From the NCBI RefSeq assembly GCF_025421715.1, contig NZ_JAOEFC010000002.1, forward strand, positions 434,001 through 498,000: a stretch of DNA of 64,000 nt. Direction: 5' to 3'. The stretch is from Microbacterium festucae (GTDB taxonomy: Bacteria > Actinomycetota > Actinomycetes > Actinomycetales > Microbacteriaceae). The notes under the pieces were generated by a model that had not been told where the DNA came from, ran no database searches, and was given only the letters and a program-made list of their open reading frames with translations. This document shows positions 32,761 to 41,421 of the stretch, piece by piece. The first letter of the stretch is position 1, and each line of letters opens with the position of its first letter. The position numbers were made by a program, and so were the translations under genes.

Positions 32761-34892
32761 CCGCTCTCTCCGACCAGGTGCTCGACACCGTCGCCACCGG
32801 CTCGTACCACGCCCCGCACGACGTGCTCGGCCCGCACCAGACCGCCGACGGGTGGGTGATCCGCACGCGCCGTCCGATGGCCGGCACCGTCTCGGCGATC
32901 TTCGCCGACGGCACCTCCGCCGACTTCGCGCACCTGCGCGCCGGTGTCTGGGAGGCGGCCGTGCCCGCCCAGCCGGGCGCGTACACCGTGCACACCACCT
33001 ATCCGAGCGGCCCCGACTTCGTCGCCGACGACCCCTACCGGTTCCTGCCGACGGTCGGCGAGCTCGACCTGCACCTCATCCGCGAGGGGCGCCACGAGCA
33101 GCTGTGGGACGTGCTCGGCGCGCACGTGCGCGACCTCGGCGGCGTCGTCGGGGTCTCGTTCTCGGTGTGGGCGCCCAACGCGCGCGCCGTCCGCGTGGCC
33201 GGCGACTTCAACTCGTGGGACGGGCAGGGGCACTCGCTGCGCTCGCTCGGATCCAGCGGCGTCTGGGAGCTGTTCGTTCCGGGGCTCGGCACCGGCTCGG
33301 TGTACAAGTTCGAGCTGCTCACCGGCGACGGCCGCTGGATCATGAAGGCCGACCCCATGGCGCGGGCCGCCGAGGTGCCGCCGGCGACCGGGTCGGTGGT
33401 CACGGCATCCGACTACACCTGGCAGGACGCGGAGTGGATGACCGCGCGCGCCGGGCGGTCCCCGCTCGACCAGCCGATGTCGACCTACGAGATCCATCTC
33501 GGCTCGTGGCGACCGGGACTGGGCTATCGCGACGCCGCCGACCCGCTGGTGGACTACCTCACCGCGCTCGGCTACACGCACGTCGAGTTCCTGCCGCTCT
33601 CGGAGCACCCCTTCGGGGGCTCGTGGGGCTACCAGGTGACCGGGTACTACGCGCCCACCAGCCGGTTCGGCTCCCCCGACGACCTGCGCTACCTGATCGA
33701 CCGCCTGCACCAGGCGGGCATCGGCGTGATCATGGACTGGGTGCCCGGACACTTCCCCAAGGACCAGTTCGCCCTGGCCCGCTTCGACGGTCAGGCGCTG
33801 TACGAGCACCCCGACCCGCGGCGCGGCGAGCACAAGGACTGGGGCACCCTGATCTTCGACTACGGCCGGCGCGAGGTGCGCAACTTCCTCGTCGCCAACG
33901 CGCTGTACTGGATCGAGGAGTTCCACGTCGACGGGCTGCGGGTGGATGCCGTCGCCTCGATGCTCTACCTCGACTACTCCCGCGAGGCCGGCGAGTGGGA
34001 GCCCAACATCCACGGCGGCCGCGAGAACCTGGAGGCCATCGGCTTCCTGCAGGAGGTCAACGCGACCGCGTACAAGCGCAACGCCGGCATCGCGATGATC
34101 GCCGAGGAGTCCACGAGCTACCCGGGGGTCACCGCCCCCACCGATCAGGGCGGTCTCGGCTTCGGGTTCAAGTGGAACATGGGCTGGATGAACGACTCGC
34201 TCGAATACATCAAGCGCGACCCCATGTACCGCGGCTGGCACGAGGGCGAGCTGTCGTTCTCGTTCGTCTACGCGTTCAGCGAGAACTTCGTGCTCCCCAT
34301 CAGCCACGACGAGGTCGTCCACGGCAAGGGGACGCTGTTCACCCGCATGCCTGGCGACCACTGGCAGAAGCTCGCCAACATGCGCACCTACCTCGCCTAC
34401 ATGTGGGGGCACCCGGGCAAGCAGCTGCTGTTCATGGGCCAGGAGTTCGGCCAGATGTCGGAGTGGTCGGAGGGACGGGGCCTGGACTGGTGGATCCTCG
34501 ACCAGCCCGCCCACCGCGAGCTGCACGACTTCGTCGGCACCCTCAACCACACCTACCGCGGCCTGTCGCCGCTGTGGGCGCGCGACTCGGACGGCGAGGC
34601 GTTCACGCGCCTGGGCGGTCCGGCGTGGAACCCGACCGTCGTCGCCTTCGCCCGCCGCGACCACCACGGCGGCACGGTCGTGGTGATCAGCAACTTCTCG
34701 GGCAACCCGGTCTACGACTACGAGCTCGACCTGCCCGAGCGCGGCGAGTGGGCCGAGGTGCTCAATTCGGATGCCGTCGAGTACGGCGGCTCGGGCGTGG
34801 GCAACTTCGGCGCGGTGCACACCGACGACAGCGGTCGGGCCCGCATGACGGTGCCGCCGCTGGGCACGCTCTGGCTGCAGCACCGCCGTTGA
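32757..34892 (+). CDS. glgB: 1,4-alpha-glucan branching enzyme
   Basis: A 711-residue enzyme that forms alpha-1,6 branches. Two N-terminal beta modules are present (about residues 10-100 and 110-210, the second a CBM48 with 'FSVWAPNARAVRVAGDFNSWDG'). The GH13 barrel follows: 'GVIMDWVPGHFPKD', 'HVDGLRVDAVASMLYLDYSR' with the nucleophile Asp, 'MIAEESTSYPGVT' with the acid Glu, and 'LPISHDEVVHGKGTL'. The C-terminal beta domain ends at the stop. The ATG is coupled to glgE (ATGA). A strong terminator follows 18 bases after the stop. Confidence 0.97.
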
Positions 34893-34910
34893 GTCCCACG
34901 CGCACGCGAT

Positions 34911-34953
34911 GAGAGCGGGCCGACGAAGACATGGTCTCCGTCGGCCCGCTCTC
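34911..34953 (+). terminator. Terminator of the glg operon
   Basis: A perfect 15-bp stem (GAGAGCGGGCCGACG, 34911-34925, pairing with 34939-34953) follows glgB. The loop contains a second small stem (AGAC-ATG-GTCT). Since the next gene is convergent, it may act on both strands. Confidence 0.85.
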
Positions 34954-34986
34954 GTGGCATGGGCGCCCCGTGCGGGGCCGCGGGGC

Positions 34987-35931
34987 TCAGAACAGCAGGC
35001 TCGCCAGCCGCCCGCGGGCACGGCCCACGCGGGGGTCGGCGTCGCCGACCAGGCCGAACAGCTCCAGTAGCCGCTCGCGCACCGGACCACGCTCGTCGGC
35101 GGGGAGGGCGGCGAACAGATCGAGCAGGCGCTCGAACGCGTCGTCGACGTGACCGCCGGCGAGGTCGAGATCGGCGACGGCCAGCTGCGCGTCCACGTCG
35201 AGGGGCGCCGCGGCGGCGGCGGCGCGGGCGGCGGCGAGGTCGGCGCCGTCGACGCGCAGCAGCAGCCGCACCTGGCCGAGGCCGGCGCGGGCCTGCTCGT
35301 CGCGGGGGTTCTCAGCGAGGGCGCGCTCGTAGGCGCTGACCGCGGCGGCGTAGTCGGCGGCCTCGATCGCGTCGAAGGCCTCCTGGTGCAGCGGCGGCAG
35401 GGGCGGCTCCGCGGGCTCCTGCGCCTCCTCGCCGGGCGCGCCGACCGGCACGGTGCCGGTGACGCCGTGCTGGGCGGCCAGCTGCAGCAGCTGGGTGAAC
35501 ACCTCGCGCACCTGCTGCTCGGGCACGGCGCCGTTGAACAGCGGCACCGGCTGGCCGGCGACGAGTGCCACGACCATCGGGATCGACTGCGCGCGGAAGC
35601 CCTGGGCCAGCTGCGGATTCGCGTCGACGTCGACCTTGGCCAGCACCAGGCGTCCGCCGAGCTCTTCGACGAGCTTCTCGAGGATGGGGCTCAGCTGCTT
35701 GCAGGGGCCGCACCACTCGGCCCAGAGGTCGACGACCACGGGCACGGTGCGCGAGAGCTCGAGCACCTGCGGGAAGGTGGCATCCGTCGCGTCGAACACG
35801 AGCGGCAGGGCGCCGTCGGCTGCGCCCGGCGCGGTCGCGGTGGCCGCACCGGCGGGAGCGGCGGGACGGGAGCGCAGCGACGACAGGTCGACTGCACCTC
35901 TCAAGACGGCACCGGGAGCCTGATCGCTCAT
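34987..35931 (-). CDS. YbbN-like thioredoxin-domain/TPR co-chaperone
   Basis: The 314-residue cytoplasmic protein has a thioredoxin fold at about residues 55-155 with the redox motif 'WCGPC' in 'VVVDLWAEWCGPCKQLSPIL'. A Pro/Glu linker and an Ala-rich helical C-terminal half (about residues 185-310) of TPR-like repeats follow. This layout matches CnoX/YbbN, a chaperone-linked protein handling oxidatively damaged clients, although many YbbN proteins lack the second Cys that is present here. Its start (ATG 35931, or GTG 35934) overlaps the stop of the upstream envelope protein gene. Confidence 0.9.
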   Translation of the reverse strand: MSDQAPGAVLRGAVDLSSLRSRPAAPAGAATATAPGAADGALPLVFDATDATFPQVLELSRTVPVVVDLWAEWCGPCKQLSPILEKLVEELGGRLVLAKVDVDANPQLAQGFRAQSIPMVVALVAGQPVPLFNGAVPEQQVREVFTQLLQLAAQHGVTGTVPVGAPGEEAQEPAEPPLPPLHQEAFDAIEAADYAAAVSAYERALAENPRDEQARAGLGQVRLLLRVDGADLAAARAAAAAAPLDVDAQLAVADLDLAGGHVDDAFERLLDLFAALPADERGPVRERLLELFGLVGDADPRVGRARGRLASLLF

Positions 35932-37712
35932 CACTGCTTCACTTTCGCTTCGAGGATGTTGGACGAATAGCCGAGGAACTCGATGCGCTCGCTCGAGCTC
36001 TGGGCGGGGACGAAGAAGAACAGCTGGTCGGAGTAGGTCGTCGTGAACCCGCTGGCCGACTGGGTCTGCCCGGTGAGCGTCTTCACGACGGCGTTGTCAT
36101 CGACCTTGATCACCGCGTCGGTGGTGGTCGGTGCGACCGTCTCGGTCTCGTTCACCGTCACGGCCACGATCGCCCCGCTGTCGAGGGTCGCCAGCGACAG
36201 CGGCGGCTGCGTGCCCGCCGACGCGTCGAAGCTGATCGTGCCGGTGCTGGCACCGGTCTGATCGAAGGTCTGCTTCTGGCTGTCGCGGTTGGCGATGACC
36301 TGGGCGCGGAAGCTGTCGTCGGCGAAGAGGCCGGCGTACTGGCTGGCGTCGCCGTTGTCGATGACGTCGGCGTAGGCGGCGGCGAGCTCTTGCGGGGCGA
36401 TCATCAGGAACGGCGAGTCGGGCTGCACCTGCTGCGCGCCGATGTAGGCGGGGGCGACGTTGCGCGCGGCCTCGGTGACGAGGTCGGCGATCGACGAGAG
36501 CTTGTAGTTCGACCAGGGATCGGCCTGGGTGACGGCCATCACCTTGTCGGTGCCGGTGGTGGCATCGGCGACGACGGCGAAGAAGCTGCGCGGCCAGCCG
36601 GCGTAGGCCTCCGGCAGCAGCAGCTTGATGTCGGAGTCGGGGATCGCGGTGGGAGCGGCGTACTCGGGGATCTGGCTGCGCAGCGTGTAGTTGGTCGTGC
36701 GCGCGGCCAGCTCCGGTCCGTCGAGCCGCGTCGCGGCCAGGTCGGCGTCGTTGGCCTCGTCGGCGGAGGCGACCTGCTCGGCGATCTTGCCGATGATGCG
36801 CGCCGCCTGCTGCTCGGTGACCGCCGGCGGGGCGTCCTGGCCCTCGGGAACGACGACCGTGGCCGTCGGGCTGGGGCTCTCGGCGGCGGGCAGCTGCGGC
36901 CAGGCGTCGGCCGAGCAGCCGCTGGCCAGCAGGCCCACGACGGCGACGACCGGCAGGATGACCATCTTGCGGTTGCGGGGGGTGAGCTGGCGACGGCTCG
37001 GCGAGGCGCTGATGACGCCCTTGTCGGCGCCGTCGCCGCCGGCGACGGCGATGGGCTCGGTCACCGGCATCGGCAGACCGCGGCGGCGCGGGCCGCGCGA
37101 GCGGCGCACATGGCGCACGGCCAGCACATAGAGCACGAGTCCGACGGCCATGAGGATGGCGCCGCCGAGGATCAGGGGGCCCGCCCACGGCGTCGTCTGC
37201 GTGATCGGCCAGGTGACCGACATCGTCTGGGGTGCGTCCTCGACGCCGTCGGTGGCCACGAGCAGGCTCATGTCGGCGGGGAGGCTCACCGAGGCGATGA
37301 GCACGTCGTCCTGCTGGAACTGGTCGAGCCAGAGGTCGGACTCCAGCGGGCTCAGCGGCACCGGGGCGCCGTCTTCACCGATGACCGGCTCGTCGGCATT
37401 CACGTGCGCGGTCGTGACCTCGGTGCCGTCCATCGACACCTCGGCGTAGTCGGTGCGAGCCAGCCACGCCTTCAGGTCGTCGGTGCGTCCGTAGGCGGCG
37501 AAGATCGTGCCGTCGGCGGTGGCACGGAAGGTCTGGGCGCCGGCCTGGCTGCTGAGCACCGCGCCGTCGACGAGCACGTACGGCGCCGAGTCTTCGACGG
37601 AGATCGCCTGGGTCTGCGACGTCGGACCCTGCATCACGGTGCGCTGGGCGATGCCGGCCCCGATCATCAGGGTCGCGAGCACGAACGCGACCACCGCCCA
37701 TACGAAACGCAC
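35931..37712 (-). CDS. Envelope protein of unknown function with internal lipobox-like segment
   Basis: This 593-residue protein has three hydrophobic segments: residues about 3-23 at the N-terminus, about 170-195 ('LILGGAILMAVGLVLYVLA'), and about 237-257. The third ends 'VVGLLASGC', a perfect lipobox sequence in mid-protein. Residues 24-165 look like an extracytoplasmic beta domain. A basic loop (about 197-235) should be cytoplasmic, and the last 335 residues (rich in Asp, Thr and Ala) should be outside. I recall similar proteins in Microbacteriaceae as a DUF (possibly DUF8094), with no known function. The GTG at 37712 has GGAGAGAGG upstream. The 3' end overlaps the YbbN-like gene by one base. 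Confidence 0.75.
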   Translation of the reverse strand: MRFVWAVVAFVLATLMIGAGIAQRTVMQGPTSQTQAISVEDSAPYVLVDGAVLSSQAGAQTFRATADGTIFAAYGRTDDLKAWLARTDYAEVSMDGTEVTTAHVNADEPVIGEDGAPVPLSPLESDLWLDQFQQDDVLIASVSLPADMSLLVATDGVEDAPQTMSVTWPITQTTPWAGPLILGGAILMAVGLVLYVLAVRHVRRSRGPRRRGLPMPVTEPIAVAGGDGADKGVISASPSRRQLTPRNRKMVILPVVAVVGLLASGCSADAWPQLPAAESPSPTATVVVPEGQDAPPAVTEQQAARIIGKIAEQVASADEANDADLAATRLDGPELAARTTNYTLRSQIPEYAAPTAIPDSDIKLLLPEAYAGWPRSFFAVVADATTGTDKVMAVTQADPWSNYKLSSIADLVTEAARNVAPAYIGAQQVQPDSPFLMIAPQELAAAYADVIDNGDASQYAGLFADDSFRAQVIANRDSQKQTFDQTGASTGTISFDASAGTQPPLSLATLDSGAIVAVTVNETETVAPTTTDAVIKVDDNAVVKTLTGQTQSASGFTTTYSDQLFFFVPAQSSSERIEFLGYSSNILEAKVKQ

Positions 37713-37789
37713 GAAACGAAACCTCTCTCCGCTCCCCGCGCTCGGCGTGGCCGCCGCGGCGCACGCGGGGGAAGCACATTCGACGTTCC

Positions 37790-37795
37790 AGACTA
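37790..37795 (-). promoter_or_regulatory. Candidate -10 element for the envelope protein operon
   Basis: TAGTCT on the minus strand lies 77 bases before the GTG at 37712 and would give a leader of about 70 bases that includes the ribosome-binding site. Confidence 0.35.
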
Positions 37796-37858
37796 GCGAA
37801 ATCGCCTGAATGTCGCCCGGGAGGGGCCTGTCGCGCGGTCCGGGGCGCGCGGCGTGGC

Positions 37859-37864
37859 TATTGT
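37859..37864 (+). promoter_or_regulatory. Candidate -10 element for the AI-2E family transporter gene
   Basis: TATTGT would start transcription near 37871, downstream of the GTG at 37854. This supports the GTG at 37893 (with GAGGGAAGG before it) as the true start. Confidence 0.45.
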
Positions 37865-37892
37865 CGAAGAACCGAGGGAAGGCAAGGCTCGC

Positions 37893-38972
37893 GTGAAACT
37901 CCAGCATCCGTTCCGCACCGCTCTGGTGGCCACCCTCGGGGTGGGCGTCGGGGTGCTGCTGATCAACAGCGTCAACTCCCTGTCGACGATCCTGCTGTAC
38001 GTGGGCACGGCGCTGTTCCTGTCACTCGGACTCGACCCGCTGGTCACCTGGCTCACCCGACGCGGTCTGCCGCGCTGGGCGGCGCTGCTGGTGACCTTCG
38101 TGTTCGTGCTCGGCGTGTTCGCGGCGATCATCCTCATCGTCGTGCCGGTGATCGTGCAGCAGATCGGTCAGCTCGTGCAGCAGATCCAGACGCTGATCGA
38201 GAACGTCGTCGAGGGCGACTTCGACCCCGTCGAGACGCTGCGGCAGTGGCTGACCGACACCTTCCCGATGCTCAACGTCGACGAGGTCTTCCGCTACATC
38301 TCCGACTGGTACGCGAGCCTCGACCTCGCCCAGGTCGGCACCGCCGCCGGCGGCGCGATCATCAGCATCGGCGCGGCGATCGCGGCCGGGTTCACCGGCG
38401 CGCTGATCGTGCTGATCCTCACGATCTACTTCACCTCCTCCACCCCGTCGCTGAAGGCGTCGGTGTACCAGCTGGTGCCCGCCTCCAAGCGGGAGCGGTT
38501 CATCGACCTCTCGGAGCAGATCACCGCATCGGTCGGCTACTACGTCATGGGTCAGGTCACCCTCGGCGTCATCAATGGCGTGTTGAGCGCGATCTTCCTC
38601 ACGATCATCCAGGCGCCCTTCCCCGCGGTGCTGGCCGTCATCGCCTTCTTCTTCTCGCTGATCCCGCTGGTGGGTACCCTCACCGGCTCGGCGATCATCG
38701 TGCTGGTCTGCCTCATCCCGGGCCTCGGGTCGCCGCTGACGGCGCTCGTGGCCCTCATCTGGTACGTCGTCTACATGCAGGTGGAGGCGTACTTCCTGTC
38801 GCCGCGCATCATGAACCGCGCCGTCTCGGTGCCCGGCGCGGTCGTCGTGATCGCGGCGCTGGCCGGCGGCTCGCTGCTGGGCCTGCTGGGCGCGCTCATC
38901 GCCATCCCGGTGGCCGCGAGCATCCTGATCATCTACCGCCAGGTGCTGATCCCGCGGCAGAACGAGCTCTGA
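37893..38972 (+). CDS. AI-2E family transporter (UPF0118)
   Basis: A 359-residue polytopic membrane protein with about seven to eight membrane segments: two pairs at the N-terminus (residues about 8-26 and 30-48, then 60-90), a soluble helical loop (about 90-150), then four or more segments to the C-terminus. Motifs 'IAFFFSLIPLVGTLTGSAI' and 'VEAYFLSPRIMNRAVSVPGAVV' are typical. The family exports autoinducer-2-like compounds or acts in Na+/H+ antiport; the role here is unknown. A longer form from the GTG at 37854 would add 13 residues but would start upstream of the predicted transcription start. Confidence 0.88.
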   Translation: MKLQHPFRTALVATLGVGVGVLLINSVNSLSTILLYVGTALFLSLGLDPLVTWLTRRGLPRWAALLVTFVFVLGVFAAIILIVVPVIVQQIGQLVQQIQTLIENVVEGDFDPVETLRQWLTDTFPMLNVDEVFRYISDWYASLDLAQVGTAAGGAIISIGAAIAAGFTGALIVLILTIYFTSSTPSLKASVYQLVPASKRERFIDLSEQITASVGYYVMGQVTLGVINGVLSAIFLTIIQAPFPAVLAVIAFFFSLIPLVGTLTGSAIIVLVCLIPGLGSPLTALVALIWYVVYMQVEAYFLSPRIMNRAVSVPGAVVVIAALAGGSLLGLLGALIAIPVAASILIIYRQVLIPRQNEL

Positions 38973-38981
38973 CCCGGGCGG

Positions 38982-39701
38982 TCAGGCCGGCTCGCCGTCC
39001 CATTCCTGCGGCAGCGGGAGAGCGTCGGGGTTCACCGCGGCGACGATCTCGGTGAGCACGCGGCGGGTCTGGTTCTCGCCGACCCAGAGGTGCTTGCCGC
39101 CCTCGACGGCGATGACCTGGGCGTGCGGCACGGCGGCGAACCGCTCGCGCGCCTCGTCGGGGCGCAGGTAGTCGTCGAACTCGGGCACGAGCACGATCAG
39201 GGGGCGGGTGTCCCCCGCCCACGCCGCGACCTCCTCGGCGGTGGCGCGGTGCAGCGGCGGCGACAGCAGGATGATCCCCGCCACGTCGTGGTCGCGGCCG
39301 TACTTCAGCGCGAGCTCGGTGCCGAAGGACCATCCCACCAGCCACGGCCGCGGCAGTCCGCGCTCCCGCGCGAAGTCGACGGCCGCCGCGACATCGAGCG
39401 CCTCGGACGCGCCCCCGTCGAAGGTCCCCTGGCTGGTGCCCCGGGGCGAGGTGGTGCCACGGGTGTTGAAGCGCAGCACGGCCAGGTCGGCGAGGGCGGG
39501 AAGACGCCCCGCGGCCTTGCGCAGGATGTGGGAGTCCATGAACCCGCCCGCCGTGGGCAGCGGGTGCAGCGTCACGAGCGTCGCGACCGGGTCGCGGTCG
39601 ACGGGCAGGGCCAGTTCGCCCACGAGGGTGAGGTCGTCGAGGGTGTGCAGCTCGATGTCTTCACGGCGTGCGGGCAGCAGCACCGGTCCACGGATCTCCA
39701 T
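38982..39701 (-). CDS. Alpha/beta hydrolase
   Basis: A 239-residue cytoplasmic hydrolase. The nucleophile elbow is 'LVGWSFGTELALKYG' (Ser at about residue 127). A candidate acid lies in 'LVPEFDDYLRPDEA' and the His in 'VEGGKHLWVGE' (about residue 205). The fold resembles the dienelactone hydrolase/KANL3-Tex30 group. The substrate is unknown. The ATG at 39701 is preceded by GGGAGA; longer frames upstream have no family similarity that I can see. Confidence 0.85.
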   Translation of the reverse strand: MEIRGPVLLPARREDIELHTLDDLTLVGELALPVDRDPVATLVTLHPLPTAGGFMDSHILRKAAGRLPALADLAVLRFNTRGTTSPRGTSQGTFDGGASEALDVAAAVDFARERGLPRPWLVGWSFGTELALKYGRDHDVAGIILLSPPLHRATAEEVAAWAGDTRPLIVLVPEFDDYLRPDEARERFAAVPHAQVIAVEGGKHLWVGENQTRRVLTEIVAAVNPDALPLPQEWDGEPA

Positions 39702-39751
39702 GGGTCTCCCGTCGAGGTTGGGGTGGGGCGGCGGGTCGGGCGCCCGCGTCG

Positions 39752-40033
39752 TCAGGCGGTCTTCCAGCAGGCGGCGTGCCAGTGGCGTCGCGCGGCGAGG
39801 TCGGCGGTGTCGCCGAGCACGCCGTCGGCGCGCCACACCACCACGTGGGCGGTGCCGGGACCGATCGTGCGCGCGCATCCCGGGCAGATGTAGTCCTTCT
39901 GCGCCTGCGCCGCCGAGACCGGCTGCACGGTCCACTCGCGCCCGCGGCGGGTCTCGGTGCGCTTCCAGCCGCTCAGCAGGCGCTCGAACGACTCGTCGCC
40001 GCCGGAAGGCCGGCGACGGTTCGCGCGAGGCAT
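39752..40033 (-). CDS. Small zinc-ribbon-like protein of unknown function
   Basis: A 93-residue protein with a basic N-terminus and a putative metal site built from 'CPGCARTIGPGTAHVVVW' and a C-terminal His-x3-His-x3-Cys pattern ('RRHWHAACWKT', with Cys and two His). This is the arrangement of a compact zinc finger. I recognise no named family with certainty. It follows the transglycosylase-like gene by 4 bases and is probably cotranscribed with it. Confidence 0.7.
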   Translation of the reverse strand: MPRANRRRPSGGDESFERLLSGWKRTETRRGREWTVQPVSAAQAQKDYICPGCARTIGPGTAHVVVWRADGVLGDTADLAARRHWHAACWKTA

Positions 40034-40037
40034 GAGG

Positions 40038-40772
40038 TCAGTACCAGCCCTTGCGCTGGGAGTGGTCCCACGCGCCGCAGGGGGTGCCGTAACGTCCGCC
40101 GACATATCCCAGACCCCACGAGATCTGCGTGGCCGGGTTGGTCTCCCAGTCGGCGCCGGCGGAGGCCATCTTGCTGCCGGGAAGGGCCTGCGGGATGCCG
40201 TAGGCGCCGCTGCCCTTGTTGTAGGCGTTGACGCGCCAGCCCGATTCCTTCTTCCACAGCGCGACGAGGCAGGCGAACTGGTCGTCGCCCCAGCCGCGGG
40301 CGCGCACCATCTCGTAGGCGATGGCCTGCGCGCTGCCCGGGTCGGGCGAGACGAACGGCGGGGCCCAGCCCGACGAACCGGACGAACCCGACGAGGTCGA
40401 CTTCTTCGCCGCCGCGACAGGGGTCGGGGTGGGGGTCGGCTTGGGGGTGACGTACACGGTGTAGCTGAGGGCGTCGCGCTGCAGGGTGGTGTCGGGTTCG
40501 TCGGATGCCGCGACGAGGGCCTGCGCGTCGGCGATCGTGCTCGCATAGAGCGAGATCGGCTCGAGCTCGGCGGCGTGCGCCTGCGACGTGACGGCGCCCA
40601 GCGGCGCGATCGCGGACGCGGCGAAACCGGCCACGGCGACGGCGGCGAACACACCCAGCACACCGCGGCGACGCGACCAGCGCTGCCTCGTGCGCACCGG
40701 CGGACGCGCGGCGGAGCGACGGGCGGGGGCCGTCGACGAGGAGGCGGGAGTCAGCTCGTTTCCGGAAGTCAC
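40038..40772 (-). CDS. Secreted transglycosylase-like protein
   Basis: A 244-residue exported protein. A basic N-terminus is followed by a hydrophobic segment at about residues 38-60 and the cleavage-like 'SQAHAAE' near residue 68. A Lys/Thr/Pro and Ser/Gly-rich linker (about 105-135) leads to a C-terminal lysozyme-like domain: 'CLVALWKKESGWRVNAYNKGSGAYGIPQALPGSKM', with a probable catalytic Glu at about residue 177. The short domain resembles resuscitation or SLT-like peptidoglycan hydrolases of actinobacteria. TAGACT lies 9 bases before the GTG start. Confidence 0.87.
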   Translation of the reverse strand: MTSGNELTPASSSTAPARRSAARPPVRTRQRWSRRRGVLGVFAAVAVAGFAASAIAPLGAVTSQAHAAELEPISLYASTIADAQALVAASDEPDTTLQRDALSYTVYVTPKPTPTPTPVAAAKKSTSSGSSGSSGWAPPFVSPDPGSAQAIAYEMVRARGWGDDQFACLVALWKKESGWRVNAYNKGSGAYGIPQALPGSKMASAGADWETNPATQISWGLGYVGGRYGTPCGAWDHSQRKGWY

Positions 40773-40781
40773 AGTCGGGCC

Positions 40782-40787
40782 AGTCTA
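40782..40787 (-). promoter_or_regulatory. -10 element (TAGACT) of the transglycosylase-like gene
   Basis: TAGACT on the minus strand ends 9 bases before the GTG at 40772. Confidence 0.45.
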
Positions 40788-40863
40788 GCGGGAGGGGCGG
40801 ACGCTGTCATCGGTGGCGTCTCGGCGCGTCTCGCCGCGGCGCTGGAGCGGTGGGACACGGGGG

Positions 40864-41421
40864 TCATCCGACGGCGAGCATGACCTCGACGACGGCATCC
40901 AGCACCGCGTCGACCTGCGTCTCGTCGTAGCCGCGCCGCTGCATACGGAAGGCGACGCTGCGGATCTGGTCGGGGGTGAGGGGCTCGCCCGACTCGAGGT
41001 GGGCGGCGATGCGATCGGCGACGATGTCGACCTCGTCGATGCGGTAGCCGAAGTGCAGGAAGCCCGCCCGACGGAACCGGTGCCGCTCGGGACGGCTCAC
41101 CCGGTCGAGGATCTCCTGGGCGAGCTTGCGCGACTGACCGACCCAGGCCCGTGCGCCCGCACGCGAGAGAGCGCCCTCGCGCTCGCGCGCGGCGAACGCG
41201 TCTTCCAGACGGCCGAGGGCGGCGTCCACGGCTCCCACGTCGTACCCGCGGCGCACCAGCCGGAACGCCGTGCGACGGATCTCCGCGGAGGTGAGCTCCC
41301 CCTCGCGCGCCTCGAACGCGTCGCGCGCCCGCAGCAGGAACGCATCGACCGCCTCGGGGTCGTATCCCTTCTGCCGGCCCGGGGCCAGCGGGAAGGTCGT
41401 CGTCGGGCTCTCCAGGGTCAT
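40864..41421 (-). CDS. DivIVA-domain repeat protein
   Basis: A 185-residue protein built of four related helical repeats with the pattern Gly-Tyr-(Asp/Arg)-x3-Val-Asp, at 'GYDPEAVDAFLLRA', 'GYDVGAVDAALGRL', 'GYRIDEVDIVADRI' and 'GYDETQVDAVLDAV'. This is the DivI1A-repeat motif seen in actinobacterial DivIVA-like proteins, but the long coiled-coil tail of DivIVA/Wag31 is absent. A role in septum or pole organisation is an inference. The ATG overlaps the cdsA stop (ATGA), so it belongs to the pyrH-frr-cdsA unit. Confidence 0.85.
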   Translation of the reverse strand: MTLESPTTTFPLAPGRQKGYDPEAVDAFLLRARDAFEAREGELTSAEIRRTAFRLVRRGYDVGAVDAALGRLEDAFAAREREGALSRAGARAWVGQSRKLAQEILDRVSRPERHRFRRAGFLHFGYRIDEVDIVADRIAAHLESGEPLTPDQIRSVAFRMQRRGYDETQVDAVLDAVVEVMLAVG

